From NCBI RefSeq assembly GCF_030272615.1, contig NC_081412.1, positions 25,111,860 to 25,175,859 on the forward strand: a stretch of DNA of 64,000 nucleotides. The letters run 5' to 3'. The translations under genes and the position numbers were made by a program. The notes beneath the pieces were generated by a model, which was not told where the DNA came from, made no database searches, and saw nothing but the letters and a program-made list of their open reading frames with translations. This document shows positions 1 through 12,520 of this stretch, piece by piece. Each line of letters begins with the position of its first letter. Position 1 is the stretch's first letter. This DNA comes from Cryptomeria japonica (taxonomy: Eukaryota; Streptophyta; Pinopsida; Cupressales; Cupressaceae).

Positions 1-860
1 TCTTTTCTCAAATATGTGAAAGGTGATCTATTTATTTATTTAAATAAATATTTATCTTAATCATTAAACCTCTTACAATAAGAGCACTTGATCTTCGGCT
101 TCTTAGGTTTTTCACATTTTGATGAAGAGGTCGAACTATCTTCTTTTGAAGCAACATGTTTCTAACCTTTCTTCTTCTCTCTTTGGTTCTTTTTTTTCTT
201 ATCCTATTTACTAGACCCTTTTTTGTCATTTCATGCTTTGATTGTGTAAGGTATGTGACTTAGAGTGTCTAATTGTATGCATTAAAAATCATCTATCCAA
301 ATCCCTAGTGAATTTTGCAGCAAATTCATCTAGAGAAGGCATTTTATAGGTGGAACCTAGGACACATTATGTAGCATCAAATGTAGAAACAAACACTGAA
401 TAACTAGGACCAAGATATGAAATAATAGTCAGGATCAATTGTTTAACATCCTTCTTGATTCCACACTATTCCAATTGCAATCTAATAGCTTGAATTTTCT
501 GAAGAAGTCTTGTATGGTGTCAGAATTAGTAAGACTCGACCTTGCCAGTTCATTCTCCAATTGATCTCCTAACTCAACTTTCTTACCGAACAAGTTTTCC
601 AAGGTGGTCCACACTCCATTTAGTGTAGAGGTGGATTCAATGTGAAATTTTTTTTAGGAGAGATAGACATACACTTAGGGCCAAAGGATTCATCACAGTT
701 AAATTATTTTATATTTTCTACAACATCTTGAAGTTTAGTTTGAAGTCTCGTTATAACATGATGATATCCATGTCTGTTGAGATATACTACATCTTAGTTT
801 TCAATTCAAAATAGTTATATGGAGTTAAAATAGGAATTGTAGATGCATCCACGAGTGTAG
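1..860 (-). pseudogene. Decayed Ty1/copia-type gag relic, cut by the window edge
   Basis: Read on the minus strand, three frames together give a recognisable copia-type gag (UBN2-like). Near 850-780 an N-terminal stretch resembles the usual LTPYNYFEWK start. Around 620-480 there is VWTTLENLFGKK followed by an ELGDQLENEL-like helix. Around 400-300 comes SYLGPSYSVFVSTFD, then a basic tail, and at about 70-95 the first half of a zinc knuckle (CSYC). Several stops and at least one frameshift break it. No protease or polymerase follows within the window, because the element would continue leftwards past base 1. It is an inactive fragment. The family call rests on the gag motifs only, and no LTR was found. 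Confidence 0.6.
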
Positions 861-2071
861 AAAAGAAGATTGCAACCCAAAAAGAAAAGTGAAAAAAAAG
901 ACACACAAGACACCCTTCCCTTTCCGCTAGAGACTAGCCCCCCTAGATATTGCAATGTTGGCACTTTATGATTAGTGCATATACAAGGCTTTTACAACAT
1001 CACAATGCCTTCTAGGCTTTCAATTTGTAGCGATATTATGTGTATTTTATTCCAAGGTTCAAGGATAATGCTACCGTTACATATGATTATTATCAAAATA
1101 AAAAACAACTTGCTAATTCGAAAAGCTAAAGAACATCTATACTAAAATTATTAGAAGATAAATGTTGTCATATACTTCTTTCAAATCTATTTCAAATATT
1201 GCATTGTTTTTTAGTTTCTCTCATGTATATGACATTTTATCATGATTGTTTAAAAAAATTAATTTCTCCTTTTGTTCTTTACAAAGTTATTGATGTATTA
1301 TTAGCTAGACAGAAATGATTAAATTTATGACTGTTTAAAAAATTTAATCTCCTTTTGTCCTCTACAAAGTTATTGATCTATTATTAGCTAGAGATAAATG
1401 ATTAAATCACTAAAATAATGTTAACATGTGATATCCCCATCTTTGCACTTATGATAAATAGCAATAAAACACTTATGTGGTTAAGGATTGGTAGACCTTG
1501 AGCACCTACAAATAGTTAGAAGATAGTTCGAAGTAATTTTTATATAGCCAGTAAATAGTTGAAATAAAGTGTCACGAAAATCATAGTCTTATAAATAAGA
1601 TGACTTTCCTTAGTGACATTAAGAGATATACAAATGATATAACAAGTTTGTGAACAACAATGCATATACTATGACCAACTATGGATAGCCAAATGATATG
1701 ATCAGCAAAATGGACCAACATTCTTTATTGCTTATGAAGACATCAAATGATTTCTTTGAAAGGGACAATGTTCATCAGTTTGTAGAAGCAAAATACAATG
1801 TAGATTTGTTCACTGATAAAAGACAACACTTATGGTGAAGCATTTACTATTCAGTTGGAGCAACAATCACATTGTCTATACTATAAAGCAACGATTTCAT
1901 GAAAATGAATCATTAACATAGACAAGGCCTACAAATAAATGGTCACCCTTAAAACCCACACACTAAGCAACATATTAAGTCTAAAAAATGTTAGTCAACT
2001 TTGATTGTTTAACACTTTTAAGTCTAAAAGTGTATTGTTAGTGTGACCATACATATTAAGCAATATATTAA
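861..2071. other. Gene-free AT-rich stretch with two local duplications
   Basis: No coding frame is supported here. An approximately 85-bp tandem duplication sits at 1242-1407; both units contain TACAAAGTTATTGAT and ATTATTAGCTAGA. A second duplicated unit with GTCAACT and TTTAACACTT begins near 1960; its partner lies on the far side of the LTR element at 10838-10920. Confidence 0.5.
1242..1407. repeat. Two-copy tandem repeat, about 85 bp
   Basis: Unit 1 starts near 1242 and unit 2 near 1327. Both run from a GTTTAAAAAA stretch through CTCCTTTTGT to ATGATTAAAT, with several mismatches, so the duplication is old. Confidence 0.75.
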
Positions 2072-3721
2072 TGTAGCATCGTAAATTGTACGCACTTGCT
2101 AGGGTGGTACAATTTCACACCTAGTTTAGCACCCGCCTTGGCGCATTTTGCATTTTGCATTGCATTTCCCCTTTAGCACTTAATTAATTAAATTAATTAG
2201 GTCTAAGGTCTTATTTCATCATCTTCCACATCATTAAGTTGGGCCCTTTCATTAAAGTGTGCCCCTTTCATTTTATTCCTCCAATACATCATTTAATCAA
2301 AAACCCTAATTAGGTCCTATTTTGAACTTGGGGGCTTGATTTCGGGGGTCAAAACATCTCGAAATCACCTGTAACTTCGGGATTCTATCTAAAATCATTA
2401 TATCCGACGGCCCTGAAAATTTGGTGAAAAGTTGTCCGGACCATGGCGCCCGGAGAGGACCATGGCGCCCGGAGTGCACACGGTCCCGAACATTTTTCCC
2501 AAAATTTTAGGAGCACGATCCAATCATAAAATAAAGCTTAACCCCAAGAAATTGGTGGGAGATTCAATCTCTAGGTCGGCCAAAAGTTGAAATTAAGACC
2601 TAGGGTTTCATACATAAGAGCTCTCTTTCTTCATTTGAAAGGATCCGGAATTTGGTTTGAGGGGCCTTCTATGTAGCGAAAGAGAAGATCTTTGAAGACT
2701 TCAACAACATTCAACATCCATCCATCAAGCATTCATCAATTTCATTCATCCATTTAGGGCTTTGAAGGCATTGAAGAGTAATAAGGGATCACCGACTGAA
2801 GATTGGCTTGTACCCCTCCCTTGGGGTTGGGTATGATTTCATGTTGTTTTCATGTCTTTGCATAAGCCTCATTATATCACTTGTATTCATGCTTTAGATC
2901 TCTTTACATCTTGATTTGGAGTATTTACATTATCATTTACAAGCAATTAGGGTTTACTTTCTAGGTTGCTCTAGTTTGCTTACTTGCATTTTAGGATCCT
3001 GCACACACACAAGGTCTGCACACACACTACTTTTACAATACAACTTGGCTATTCGTGGAGGTGGAAATCACCAAAGTGGGGGTTTGACTAAGGCAAAACA
3101 CTATATAGCCGCCCACCATACCTTTTCAGATATAAGTGCAGGTTTCAGGATTCGAACGACGCGCAAGTTGCGGATCTGACGGAAGCAGACGGAGACTAAA
3201 CTTCACACCAAATTTCAGAGAAAAAGACCAGGACAAGGGTGTGGGGTTCCCTGGTCCTACCAGGACAGGGGCACTAGGCGCCTTGGTCCTTCTGTCAGAC
3301 AACATTTCTGACAGTTTTCCAGGTTGTAAAATAGTAGTTTCAGGTGCAGTTTCAGGAGCAGAATCAGGACAGTGGTGCCCGCGCCCCCGTCCCGAACATT
3401 TTCACTTAGATTTTAACTCTGAGTACACATCTGCATTCTCCTTTTATCCTTGTGTTTACATCTTTTCATCACTTAATCTCAATCTTGCAATCTTCTTACT
3501 AGTTCATACTTGCACTCTAGGGCTAGTAGTTGAACTTGCATCATTTTATCTATCATTTGCAACAAAGGAATAGAAATCCTAATAGGTAGCCCGTGGCTCT
3601 CTCTTCCACAAAAAGAAGTAGCCAATTGTGTGATACCTCTAGGCTCTTTCGTATTCCACAAGTGTGTGATTGAAAGTGAGATTAGGGCATGTTTGCTTAG
3701 TGTCACTTTTTCCCCTACACA
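2072..3721 (+). repeat. 5' LTR (1650 bp)
   Basis: Direct repeat of 9157-10837. It contains a doubled GGACCATGGCGCCCGGAG unit around 2440-2475 and two copies of a GC-rich palindromic unit around 3225-3295. Small open frames inside it are not believed to be genes. Confidence 0.9.
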
Positions 3722-3740
3722 TTTTGGTGAACCCGACGTG
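3722..3740 (+). other. Primer-binding-site-like sequence
   Basis: TTTTGGTGAACCCGACGTG follows the 5' LTR directly. The TGG start suits pairing with the CCA end of a tRNA, but I cannot name the tRNA with confidence. It is not the initiator-Met site used by other elements here. Confidence 0.6.
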
Positions 3741-4056
3741 AATTCCAACCTTCTCTAATTCTGATTTATGTTTTCAAATTTGAGTGTTTATGCTATTTCA
3801 AATTCAAATTTGTATTTACAAGTTTTAATTTCTTGCAAGATTCAAAAAATTTAGAGGAAATTTTTGCTAAAACCCTAATTTTGTTGAACTTGTGGATAGC
3901 TTAATTGGGATAAATAATTTCAAATCTGATTTAGGAACTCATTTGAATCATAAATTTCATTTTCTAAATCTACATTCTAAGTGCTTGCGTTGGTTAAAAT
4001 TAAACATTTCCTTCTATTTTGCATGTGTTATCATTTGAAAAAGGAAAATTGTTGTC

Positions 4057-7000
4057 ATGATGCATTCGTTTCATAGATGTGATAATGGGTTAGCTTCCCT
4101 TGTTTCAATTTTTCCTTCTCCTAAAGAACCTCCCCCCATCTATAACAACATTTTAGTGCCTAAAAGAGATGCTACCAATCCCTTTGAGACTCTCCCATGC
4201 TCTAAGGATGAAGACTTTAAGAGTGATCTTGACAATTCTCCTAAAATGTGCCCTTCCTATTTAGCTATCCTAGAGGAAGAGAATGAAATCATAAACACCT
4301 TCCTTAATGTTACTTCACCTTCCCTATAGGATGCCTCTCTAAGTGAAAAGGTATTGATAGACATTGACTTATTTTCTCCTAAAGTTGGTCCTTCCAATGG
4401 GGGCATGTTAGTGCAACAAGAGGTTATGAACACTTCTTTCAAAGATCTCCTTCCTAAGCATGAATCTTTGGAGAAATATGTTCATGTTCCTCCTAAAAAA
4501 CACTCCCTTCATGAGGATCCTTTTTTGCAAGAAGATGACATTATCCCTACATTTCCTAGTGATGGCATTTCCTTTTCCAACGAAATTCCCACTAAAGATG
4601 ATGAATTAATGATAAGTACTTACCCTTCTCCTAAAGTTGGTCTTACCCATAAGCATCCCTTAGAGAAAGAAGATGAAATAATAAGAAATTTCCTTAATTC
4701 TCTCTCCCCTAAAGATCATATTGAACATATTTTGAGGAAAGAGGATGAGTTTAACACATCTATTGATGCTTTCCCTCCTAAGGATGAGGAATTAATAAAC
4801 AATGTTATCTCCTCTCCCGAAATTGACAATACTTCAAACATTCCTTTCAACAACTTCACTATTTGGGATGAACCATTAGAAGAAGGTGTAGACTATTCTA
4901 TACCCCATGAGAGAACCCTAGCCAAAGGGGATGAAATCAAGATTGAAAACTCCCTTGATAGTTTCTCACCTTCCTTGAATCTCAATTATTCTCCCTCTAA
5001 AAATAAAGCATCTCCCTCTCCTCAACTTGGTTCTACTCATAAGGATACCCTAGTTCAAAGCAAGATGGTTAACATCTCTTTCAAAGATCTCCCTCTCAAA
5101 AGTGAGACTTTAGAGAGTAATGTTGATCCTTCTCCTAGAGAGTTTATTCCCCATGTAGATCCTTTGATGATAGAGGATGATATGACCTTTCCTAGTATTA
5201 CTCTTCCTACTAGAACATCAATGCCTACCCCTTGTCTCTCTCCTAAAATTGATTTAATCCGTGATAAGATTTTAGTGCAAGAGAAGACTATCAATAATTC
5301 TTCCAACACTTTTGTTCATTCCTCTAAACCATCATCAATCAATTTGATACATGTAAATGAAACACCTAACAAACCTCTCTTCACTGTCCAAGGTGCTTGT
5401 CCTTCTCAAAATTCTCAACCTTTAAATAAGCCTATCTTAGTGGTCCAAGGTGGTTATGCTAATGATTCTTTTTGCACTCCTAAGAAACCTATTATTACTG
5501 TGCAAGGAGGTTATTGTACTAAGAGCCCTTATAAGTATGCTAAGCAACTGACTAGAGAGAGTTATAATGTGGTTGCTCATACCTATAACACAAGAAACAA
5601 TAGGCAACCTAATCCTCCTCCAGTTATCCCAACTTCACTTCCTCCTTCCCAACCTATTCTTCCTCAAGCTCCTCGTATTTCACAAGTTCTTGGTGAGGAA
5701 TATGATCTCATAGAACAACTTAAAGCTACCCCTACTAAGATATCCCTTTGGGATTTGATCCAAACTTCTTCCACTCATCATGGAATGTTACAAGATGCCT
5801 TGAAAGATTTGAATGTTCCTCCACCTAATACATCTAGTAATATAGTGTCTTTGGTTAACTCTGTGATGAATCCTAAAGCTCAAATTGTGTTTACTCAAGA
5901 TGAGTTGTCTACTAGTGAAATTCAACATCAATATGATCCCTTGATGATTGTGGTTATCATAAATGACATTGCTATAAGACGAACACTGGTAGATAATGGT
6001 TCTGGCCTTAATGTGTGTAGCATTAATCTATTGCATAAGATGAATGTGGATACATCCCTTATTGAGCCTGACTCTCATCCCATTCGAGGCTTTGATAATG
6101 TGGCTAAGTATTCATTAGGTATTATCACCTTACCCATCACAGTGGGACCTATTACTTTGCCTACTCCTATCCATGTTATGTCGGGAAATCTAACATACAA
6201 CTTCTTATTAGGGAGACCTTGGATTCACAGTATGCAAGCTGTCCCCTCTACATTGCATAGACAAGTTAAATTTATTTATAATAATAAGACATATACCTTG
6301 ATAGGTGATACTAATTTTCAAGCTTGTTTGCAAACATCTACTTCCAAAGGGAGTTCTTCTAAGCCTTCCTCTTCTAGTGATGACTCATTAAACAAGATAC
6401 CTATGGATGAATCATCACCCTCTGATAATCAAAATTCTTTGGATGAGTCTGAAGTTCCTGAAGAAGATTCTTCTCAACTTGAATCTACACATGAAAAGGC
6501 TTTTGATCCTGAGAAGGTTCTCACAAAAGACGATTAAGGATCTCTTGATTTCAATCCCACCTTTGTAGGTGAGTATAGGGTTCCTCCTAGAGAGCTTAAA
6601 GTTAAAAAGAAGGAAGAAACTAGAGATCAATCAGTCTTACCTGAACCTATGAGCAATAATTTTGTGGCTGCTCCTCAAACTTCTTCTCCTCACACCTCTA
6701 ATTCTGAAGAATTTGATTCTTTGTCTTATGAAAAACCACCTTTTCTCTCTGAAATGGCTAATCGTTATGGTCATGGTTTTCATATTTTGGCTAAGAATGT
6801 CTATAGTGGAAATGGTTGTGGCGCAAATGAACAAGGAATTAAAGTTCCTTTAGAACATAACATGCATGAATATTCATTTGGACTTGGATATAATCTTTCT
6901 AAGCCCACCAAAGCATCTAAAAGACCATCTCTCAATGTGAATGCTATATTTAGTAGTGATGATGATCTCACTTCAACTAAATCATCTTCTACTTCTATCA

Positions 7001-7284
7001 ACTCTCATTCCCCTCATAAGGAAATCTTGGCGATGAACAAATCTCTTTATGAATCCCCTCAAATTTCTAAATCCACTTATGAATCTTTATCTCCTATTCA
7101 TCATAAAGTCCTTTCCTCCAGGGATAAGGCTCTAATAAATTACACTCATCCCTCTTCTAAGATTTCTTGTGACTTTTCTTCTTCAATTTTTATCATTTTA
7201 TACATGTTTTTGATCTCACTTATAGTTGAGCATTTAGCATGTCATATTCAAATACCTCATTCAGTTTATCATGTCTTTAAATAA
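4057..7284 (+). pseudogene. Element polyprotein: repeat-rich N-terminus, retropepsin, G-patch-like segment; two in-frame stops
   Basis: All of 4057-7284 is one reading frame, broken only by TAG at 4327-4329 and TAA at 6535-6537. The sequence between the pieces is coding-like, with no frameshift. The first ~500 codons after the first stop are acidic and proline/serine-rich, with a duplicated ~60-residue module and three VQG repeats. The retropepsin follows: catalytic motif LVDNGSGLNVCS near 5985-6020 and the flap-to-end hallmark LLGRPWIH near 6205-6235. After the second stop comes a glycine-patterned segment (NGCGANEQGI ... FGLGYN, about 6810-6890) like the G-patch of plant Tat polyproteins. 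No CCHC zinc knuckle and no RT were seen. The product would be a structural and protease protein. The family call is from protease motifs; the N-terminus is unrecognised. Confidence 0.75.
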
Positions 7285-9156
7285 CATTAATGGCTATTAT
7301 GTTGCTCATCATTATGTGACATTGGTAGCTCATTTACTGGGGGCTCATTGTCATTCATGATGGTACAATTTCAAGTGCAATCATATTTTTGAAGCAACAT
7401 AATAGCCTAATTTTCTATGTTATCTCTTGTTCCTATGGGGACAAGAGTGATTTCATACATCTCTTCTTTTTATGGTTAAAATTTCCCTTTGGGGTAATAG
7501 TGTGGAAATATTGATCATCTTTTCTTTAGAATCCTCTTTTCCTAGATATGGGAGAAGATGTGTATTCTCTTTCTTATCCTACCCACTTCTCGTGAGGAGC
7601 ATTTTACATACACTAATGTCTTGCTTGCATGAACTCATGTGAGTATGTAGTACATTTTGCTTATATCTAAATCTCTCCCTAGAAGATTGTGTAAGTCCTT
7701 CTCATTGTCCTTATCCTTGGGAAGCAATGATCTTTCCTTATTTTTATCTAAGAATCCACTTTTTCCTATTTCGTGGATGGTGTGAACTTTATTACTTGAT
7801 GATATTCCTTGTATGCATTTGTTGTTGTTTGTTCAAGGATTCTCTCTTGCACTACAACCTCTTTTGCACTTGGTAAAATACATCCATAATGAATTCACTC
7901 TCCCAATTGGGTTAAAAAGAGCGTCATCCTTCATTAAGAATCACTTTCACCTCGCAAAAGAAGGAAGTATTGCATTCTTATTCTCTTCTTTGTCTTATTC
8001 TAGAAGATGTTATATTTATCTAAGACAATTCCTCTCGGGGATAGGTGTCTTTTGTACAAAGATCTCTTCTCCTCTAAGGATCTCCTTTACACATACTACA
8101 AGATATCCCTTTTTCAACTATCTTATCCTTGCTTAAAGAGTGCAAAACTCTCTTGCTTGGATCTATGACATTGTTTACATTTTTGGGTTATCCTCTTTTG
8201 TGATGAAGGTAGGTATCCTTGTTCTACTTTACTTATGACATAAACATTACACTTTCTGAGCAATGGGTCAATCTCAGAACCAGAGCACAGACTCTTAGAG
8301 CGAGATGTCTCCATTTTTCTTTTATGCAAGGTGATTATTCTCGAAACCAGAGCATAGACTCTTAGAGCGAGATGTCACACTTTTGTATTATACATATACA
8401 GGTTGTAGCATACTCGGGCATAGACTCCTATGAGGTGCTTCTAACCTCCCTTACAAACACATGCACGAGGTTGAGTGGAACTAGCGGCATAAGGCTAGAC
8501 TTTCTCGCTCTCCTCCCTTACATGGATCACCTAGACAGACTCTAGGGGCTAGTTTTCCATGTCCTTTTCCCATGGATCACCTAGACAAGATCTAGGGGCG
8601 AGAAGTCCATGTTTTCTCTCTCACTATTCTTCTCATGGATCACCAATGTGTGTATTCATGCTTTTTTCCTTTCTTTTCTTCTCTTTGCATTTTGTTTCCA
8701 TTTACATCCTTCATCTTGTGTTAGAGAACTCTCAAACCCTCGCATTCTTTGTTGTGTTGGAATTGAGATTTAGTTCTCTTTCTTACCAAATGATTCTCCA
8801 TTAGTTTTTGATCTCATATCAAATCTTCTTGTGATCATTTGTCATCAATATTCTTTAACAATTCGAAGTGGTAAACATGATACCCTGTTTCAACTCACTA
8901 AAATTAGCAAGCCGAAACAAGGGGGGGCATATAGCTACCCTCGAATTTTCATCACCTTCCTTAGTAAGCATTAGGTGATTTTGTGATCTAACGTGTGTTT
9001 TGTAGGGTGCGGTTCCTAACTGTGTACTGCAGATACTGCTGGGGGCTTTGTTCGACAGACTTATGGATATATCCTTTTTCAAATAATGTTTACTTTCCTG
9101 TACTTTAGCTTGCATATGCACGTAGTACTCATATGACCGCTAAAGTGGGGGCTAAA
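7285..9156 (+). other. Non-coding 3' part of the element with short direct repeats
   Basis: No supported gene. A 37-bp unit (ACTCTTAGAGCGAGATGTC at its end) occurs at 8273-8309 and 8340-8376. A unit beginning CATGGATCACCTAGACA occurs at 8521-8549 and 8571-8599, with a shortened third start at 8635. The stretch ends in the purine tract at about 9142-9156. Confidence 0.65.
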
Positions 9157-10837
9157 TGTAGCGTCGTAAATTGTACGCACTTGCTAGGGTGGTACAATTT
9201 CACACCTAGTTTAGCACCCGCCTTGGTGCATTTTGCATTTTGCATTGCATTTCCCCTTTAGCACTTAATTAATTAAATTAATTAGGTCTAAGGTCTTATT
9301 TCATCATCTTCCACATCATTAAGTTGGGCCCTTTCATTAAAGTGTGCCCCTTTCATTTTATTCCTCCAATACATCATTTAATCAAAAACCCTAATTAGGT
9401 CCTATTTTGAACTTGGGGGCTTGATTTCGGGGGTCAAAACATCTCGAAATCACCTGTAACTTCGGGATTCTATCTAAAATCATCATATCCGACGGCCTTG
9501 AAAATTTGGTGAAAAGTTGTCGAGACCATGGTGCCCGGAGAGGACCATGGTGCCCGGAGTGCACACAGTCCCGGACATTTTTCCTGAAATTTTAGGAGCG
9601 CGATCCAATCATAAAATAAAGCTTAACCCCAAGAAATTGGAAGGAGATTCAATCTCTAGGTCGGCCAAAAGTTGAAATTAAGACCTAGGGTTTCATACAT
9701 AAGAGCTCTCTTTCTTCATTTGAAAGGATCCGAAATTTGGTTTGAGGGGCCTTCTATGCAGCGAAAGAGCAGATCTTTGAAGACTTCAACAACATTCAAC
9801 ATTCATCCATCAAGCATTCATCAATTTCATTCATCCATTTAGGGCTTTGAAGGCATTGAAGAGTAATAAGGGATCACCGACTGAAGATTGGCTTGTACCC
9901 CTCCCTTGGGGTTGGGTATGATTTCATGTTGTTTTCATGTCTTTGCATAAGCCTCATTATATCACTTGTATTCATGCTTTAGATCTCTTTACATCTTGAT
10001 TTGGAGCATTTACATTATCATTTACAAGCAATTAGGGTTTACTTTCTAGGTTGCTCTAGTTTGCTTACTTGCATTTTAGGATCTTGCACACACACAAGGT
10101 CTGCACACACACTACTTTTACAATACAACTTGGCTATTCGTGGAGGTGGAAATCACCAAAGCGGGGGTTTGACTAAGGCAAAACCCTATATAGCCGCCCA
10201 CCATACCTTTTCAGATATAAGTGCAGGTTTCGGGATTCAGACGACGCCGCAAGTTGCAAATCCGACGGAAGCAGACGGAGACTGAACTTCACACCAAATT
10301 TCAGAGAAAAAGACCAGGACAGGGGCGTGGGGCGCCCTGGTCCTACCAGGACAGGGGCGTTGGGCGCCCTGGTCCCTGAGACAGGGGCGCTGGGCGCCCT
10401 GGTCCTTCTGTCAAACAACATTTCCGATAGTTTTCCAGGTTGTAAAATAGCAGTTTCAGGTGCAGTTTCAGGAGCAGAATCAGGACAGTGGCGCCCGCGC
10501 CCCCGTCCTGAACATTTTCACTCAAATTTTAACTCTAGGTACACATCTGCATTCTCCTTTTATCCTTGTGTTTACAGCTTTTCATCACTTAATCTCAATC
10601 TTGCAATCTTGTTACTAGTTCATACTTGCACTCTAGGGCTGGTAGTTGAACTTGCATCATTTTATCTATCATTTGCAACAAAGGAATAGAAATCCTAATA
10701 GGTAGCCCGTGGCTCTCTCTTCCACAAAAAGAAGTAGCCAATTGTGTGATACCTCTAGGCTCTTTCGTATTCCACAAGTGTGTGATTGAAAGTGAGATTA
10801 GGGCATGTTTGCTTAGTGTCACTTTTTCCCCTACACA
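9157..10837 (+). repeat. 3' LTR (1681 bp)
   Basis: Matches the 5' LTR almost base for base. It is 31 bp longer, because it holds three rather than two copies of a GC-rich unit around 10315-10405 and has one further inserted base. Confidence 0.9.
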
Positions 10838-12520
10838 ATTAAGACTATAAAATGTCAGTCAACTCTGAATATTTAACACTTATAAACCTAGAAGTATAAG
10901 CTTAGTGTGTGTGGTTTAAGTCGTTCCTAAACAATATTGTTAAAAGCAAACGCTAATGCAACAATCCATTATAGTGATTAATATGCTGATAAATCTTAAG
11001 GAGGCAATTCATATTGTGGAAGTGACTATATTCTATAAAGAAGTGACGACAATTAATCAATGATGATTACCTTTTAATGATAAAAGTGAAGCGAATAAAT
11101 GAGGTTGCGATCAAGATTAAGAAAGCTATGATCAGCTTTAAGAGCAAGCAAGGAGAAATGTCAACTCATATCAAATTGTTAATTAGAATCTGTTGAAGAT
11201 AGTTGCGAACTCATAAATTAGTTATGTACTAACAAGTACCCATCCTAAGCATTAGAATATAATCGGTTTATGATTAAGGAACCGATAAGACACCACATTT
11301 CACTCATAATTGGTGCGGACAGACAGTTGCATCCTTTCAAAAGAAGAAAACCAATTTATATGTATAGGCATAGGCTTTCAATAAGAAGGGGAGATCGATA
11401 GGAATATATATATATATATATATATGATGAATACGTATTTCATTAAAAAAGAATAAAGTTTACACTATTCACAAAAAAAGGGGTGAGAAGAAAAAATCAC
11501 TTCCAAAAGTCACACGGCCCAATTCAAAAACAACAAAACAACTAAAATATCATAAACATAAAAAATAAAAAAATAAAAAAATAAAAAAACCAAATGCCCT
11601 TAATCATGTGCATGATCCATTCATCAAGACATTATCAGCATTGCAAGTTACCATGGCCATATCTAAAACAACAATCGAACAAATTGTGCAAGTTATTCTC
11701 TCCACATCTGACACAACACCTTTATATATGTTGCAAGATTCTATCCCCATATCCGATATAGCTAACATATCATATATCAGATAGTACGAGAGTTCATAGA
11801 ACATATTAGAGATAGCAATCTGATTACTATAAGTAGAGTCGCATTACCAGTCATTGCATCAATTAAATACATATTCAGGAATAGTAATCCATTCAAGTTC
11901 ATAGCACATTATTGACATATCAGAAGATTTCTATAATCTTTATCATTTATTATTTAATCATTTCAAATTACATATGTTCATTGCAAAATCAGACATTATA
12001 AACTAAGAAGTACAAGTAATTGTCCTTTAAATCTCAAGTTGTTCAAAAAGGGGACATTACATAACATGTTACAACTACAATGCTATTAGCATGGGCTGAA
12101 GTTATTTTGGTTTCAAAACAGACCTTTCGTACAGCATGTTAGCGATAGGTTAGTCAATCGCAGCCGTTTATTGCAAAATCGATGGTGTAAAACGCATGTT
12201 AGTCAATCCGTACTGTCGTTTTGGAGCCAGAATAGACGCATCCATTAGCATGCCTATCTTTGCAAAAATATGTACGTAGAGATATATCTTTTTTGAGGTA
12301 TCTATTTTCTCTTTTAAAAGAAAATGTGATATATAAATGAAATAAGTATCTTGAAAAAGATACTTCTCAGCATCTTTATATGCATTTTTATAAAGATTAT
12401 GCTAGTAATATAATGTTCATATAAATGTTTTCATGTAAATTTTGACTATTAAAATTATTAAATTAAAATATAGATGAATTTACAACATAAAATATATGTG
12501 AAAAGTTTATAAATAAAATA
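10838..12520. other. Gene-free stretch with an (AT)n tract
   Basis: It begins with the second half of the ATTAA duplication and the partner of the 1960-2071 repeat. A pure AT dinucleotide run lies at about 11406-11425, and A-rich low complexity at 11560-11590. On the minus strand near 12055 a TGTAATGTCCCC sequence resembles a common plant LTR start, but no matching second LTR was found. Confidence 0.45.

Larger units (their letters stand above)
2072..10837 (+). mobile_element. LTR retrotransposon, non-autonomous, Ty3/Gypsy (Tat-lineage-like) protease only
   Basis: Two direct LTRs (2072-3721 and 9157-10837) start with TGTAGC and end with CTACACA. They are flanked by the 5-bp target duplication ATTAA (2067-2071 and 10838-10842). 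A primer-binding-like sequence starts at 3722 and a purine-rich tract (AAAGTGGGGGCTAAA) lies just before the 3' LTR. The 5.4 kb interior has one long frame (4057-7284) with a retropepsin and a G-patch-like segment, then 1.9 kb of non-coding sequence. No reverse transcriptase, RNase H or integrase motif was found on either strand, so movement would need proteins supplied in trans. The LTRs look very similar apart from one 30-bp repeat-unit difference, which suggests a fairly recent insertion. Confidence 0.85.

Noticed and set aside
1427-1440. TGTGATATCCCC as an LTR start
   Set aside because: Same reason: one short match with no second copy and no supporting structure.
2940-3120. CACACA-rich stretch in the LTR as a microsatellite
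   Set aside because: Only a few CA units occur in each place, too short to call a microsatellite.
3136-3573. 145-codon open frame inside the 5' LTR
   Set aside because: It lies within LTR sequence. The matching region of the 3' LTR does not keep the same frame, and it has no known domain.
12040-12066. Minus-strand TGTAATGTCCCC as an LTR start
   Set aside because: It looks like known LTR starts but no partner, primer site or purine tract was found, so no element is called.
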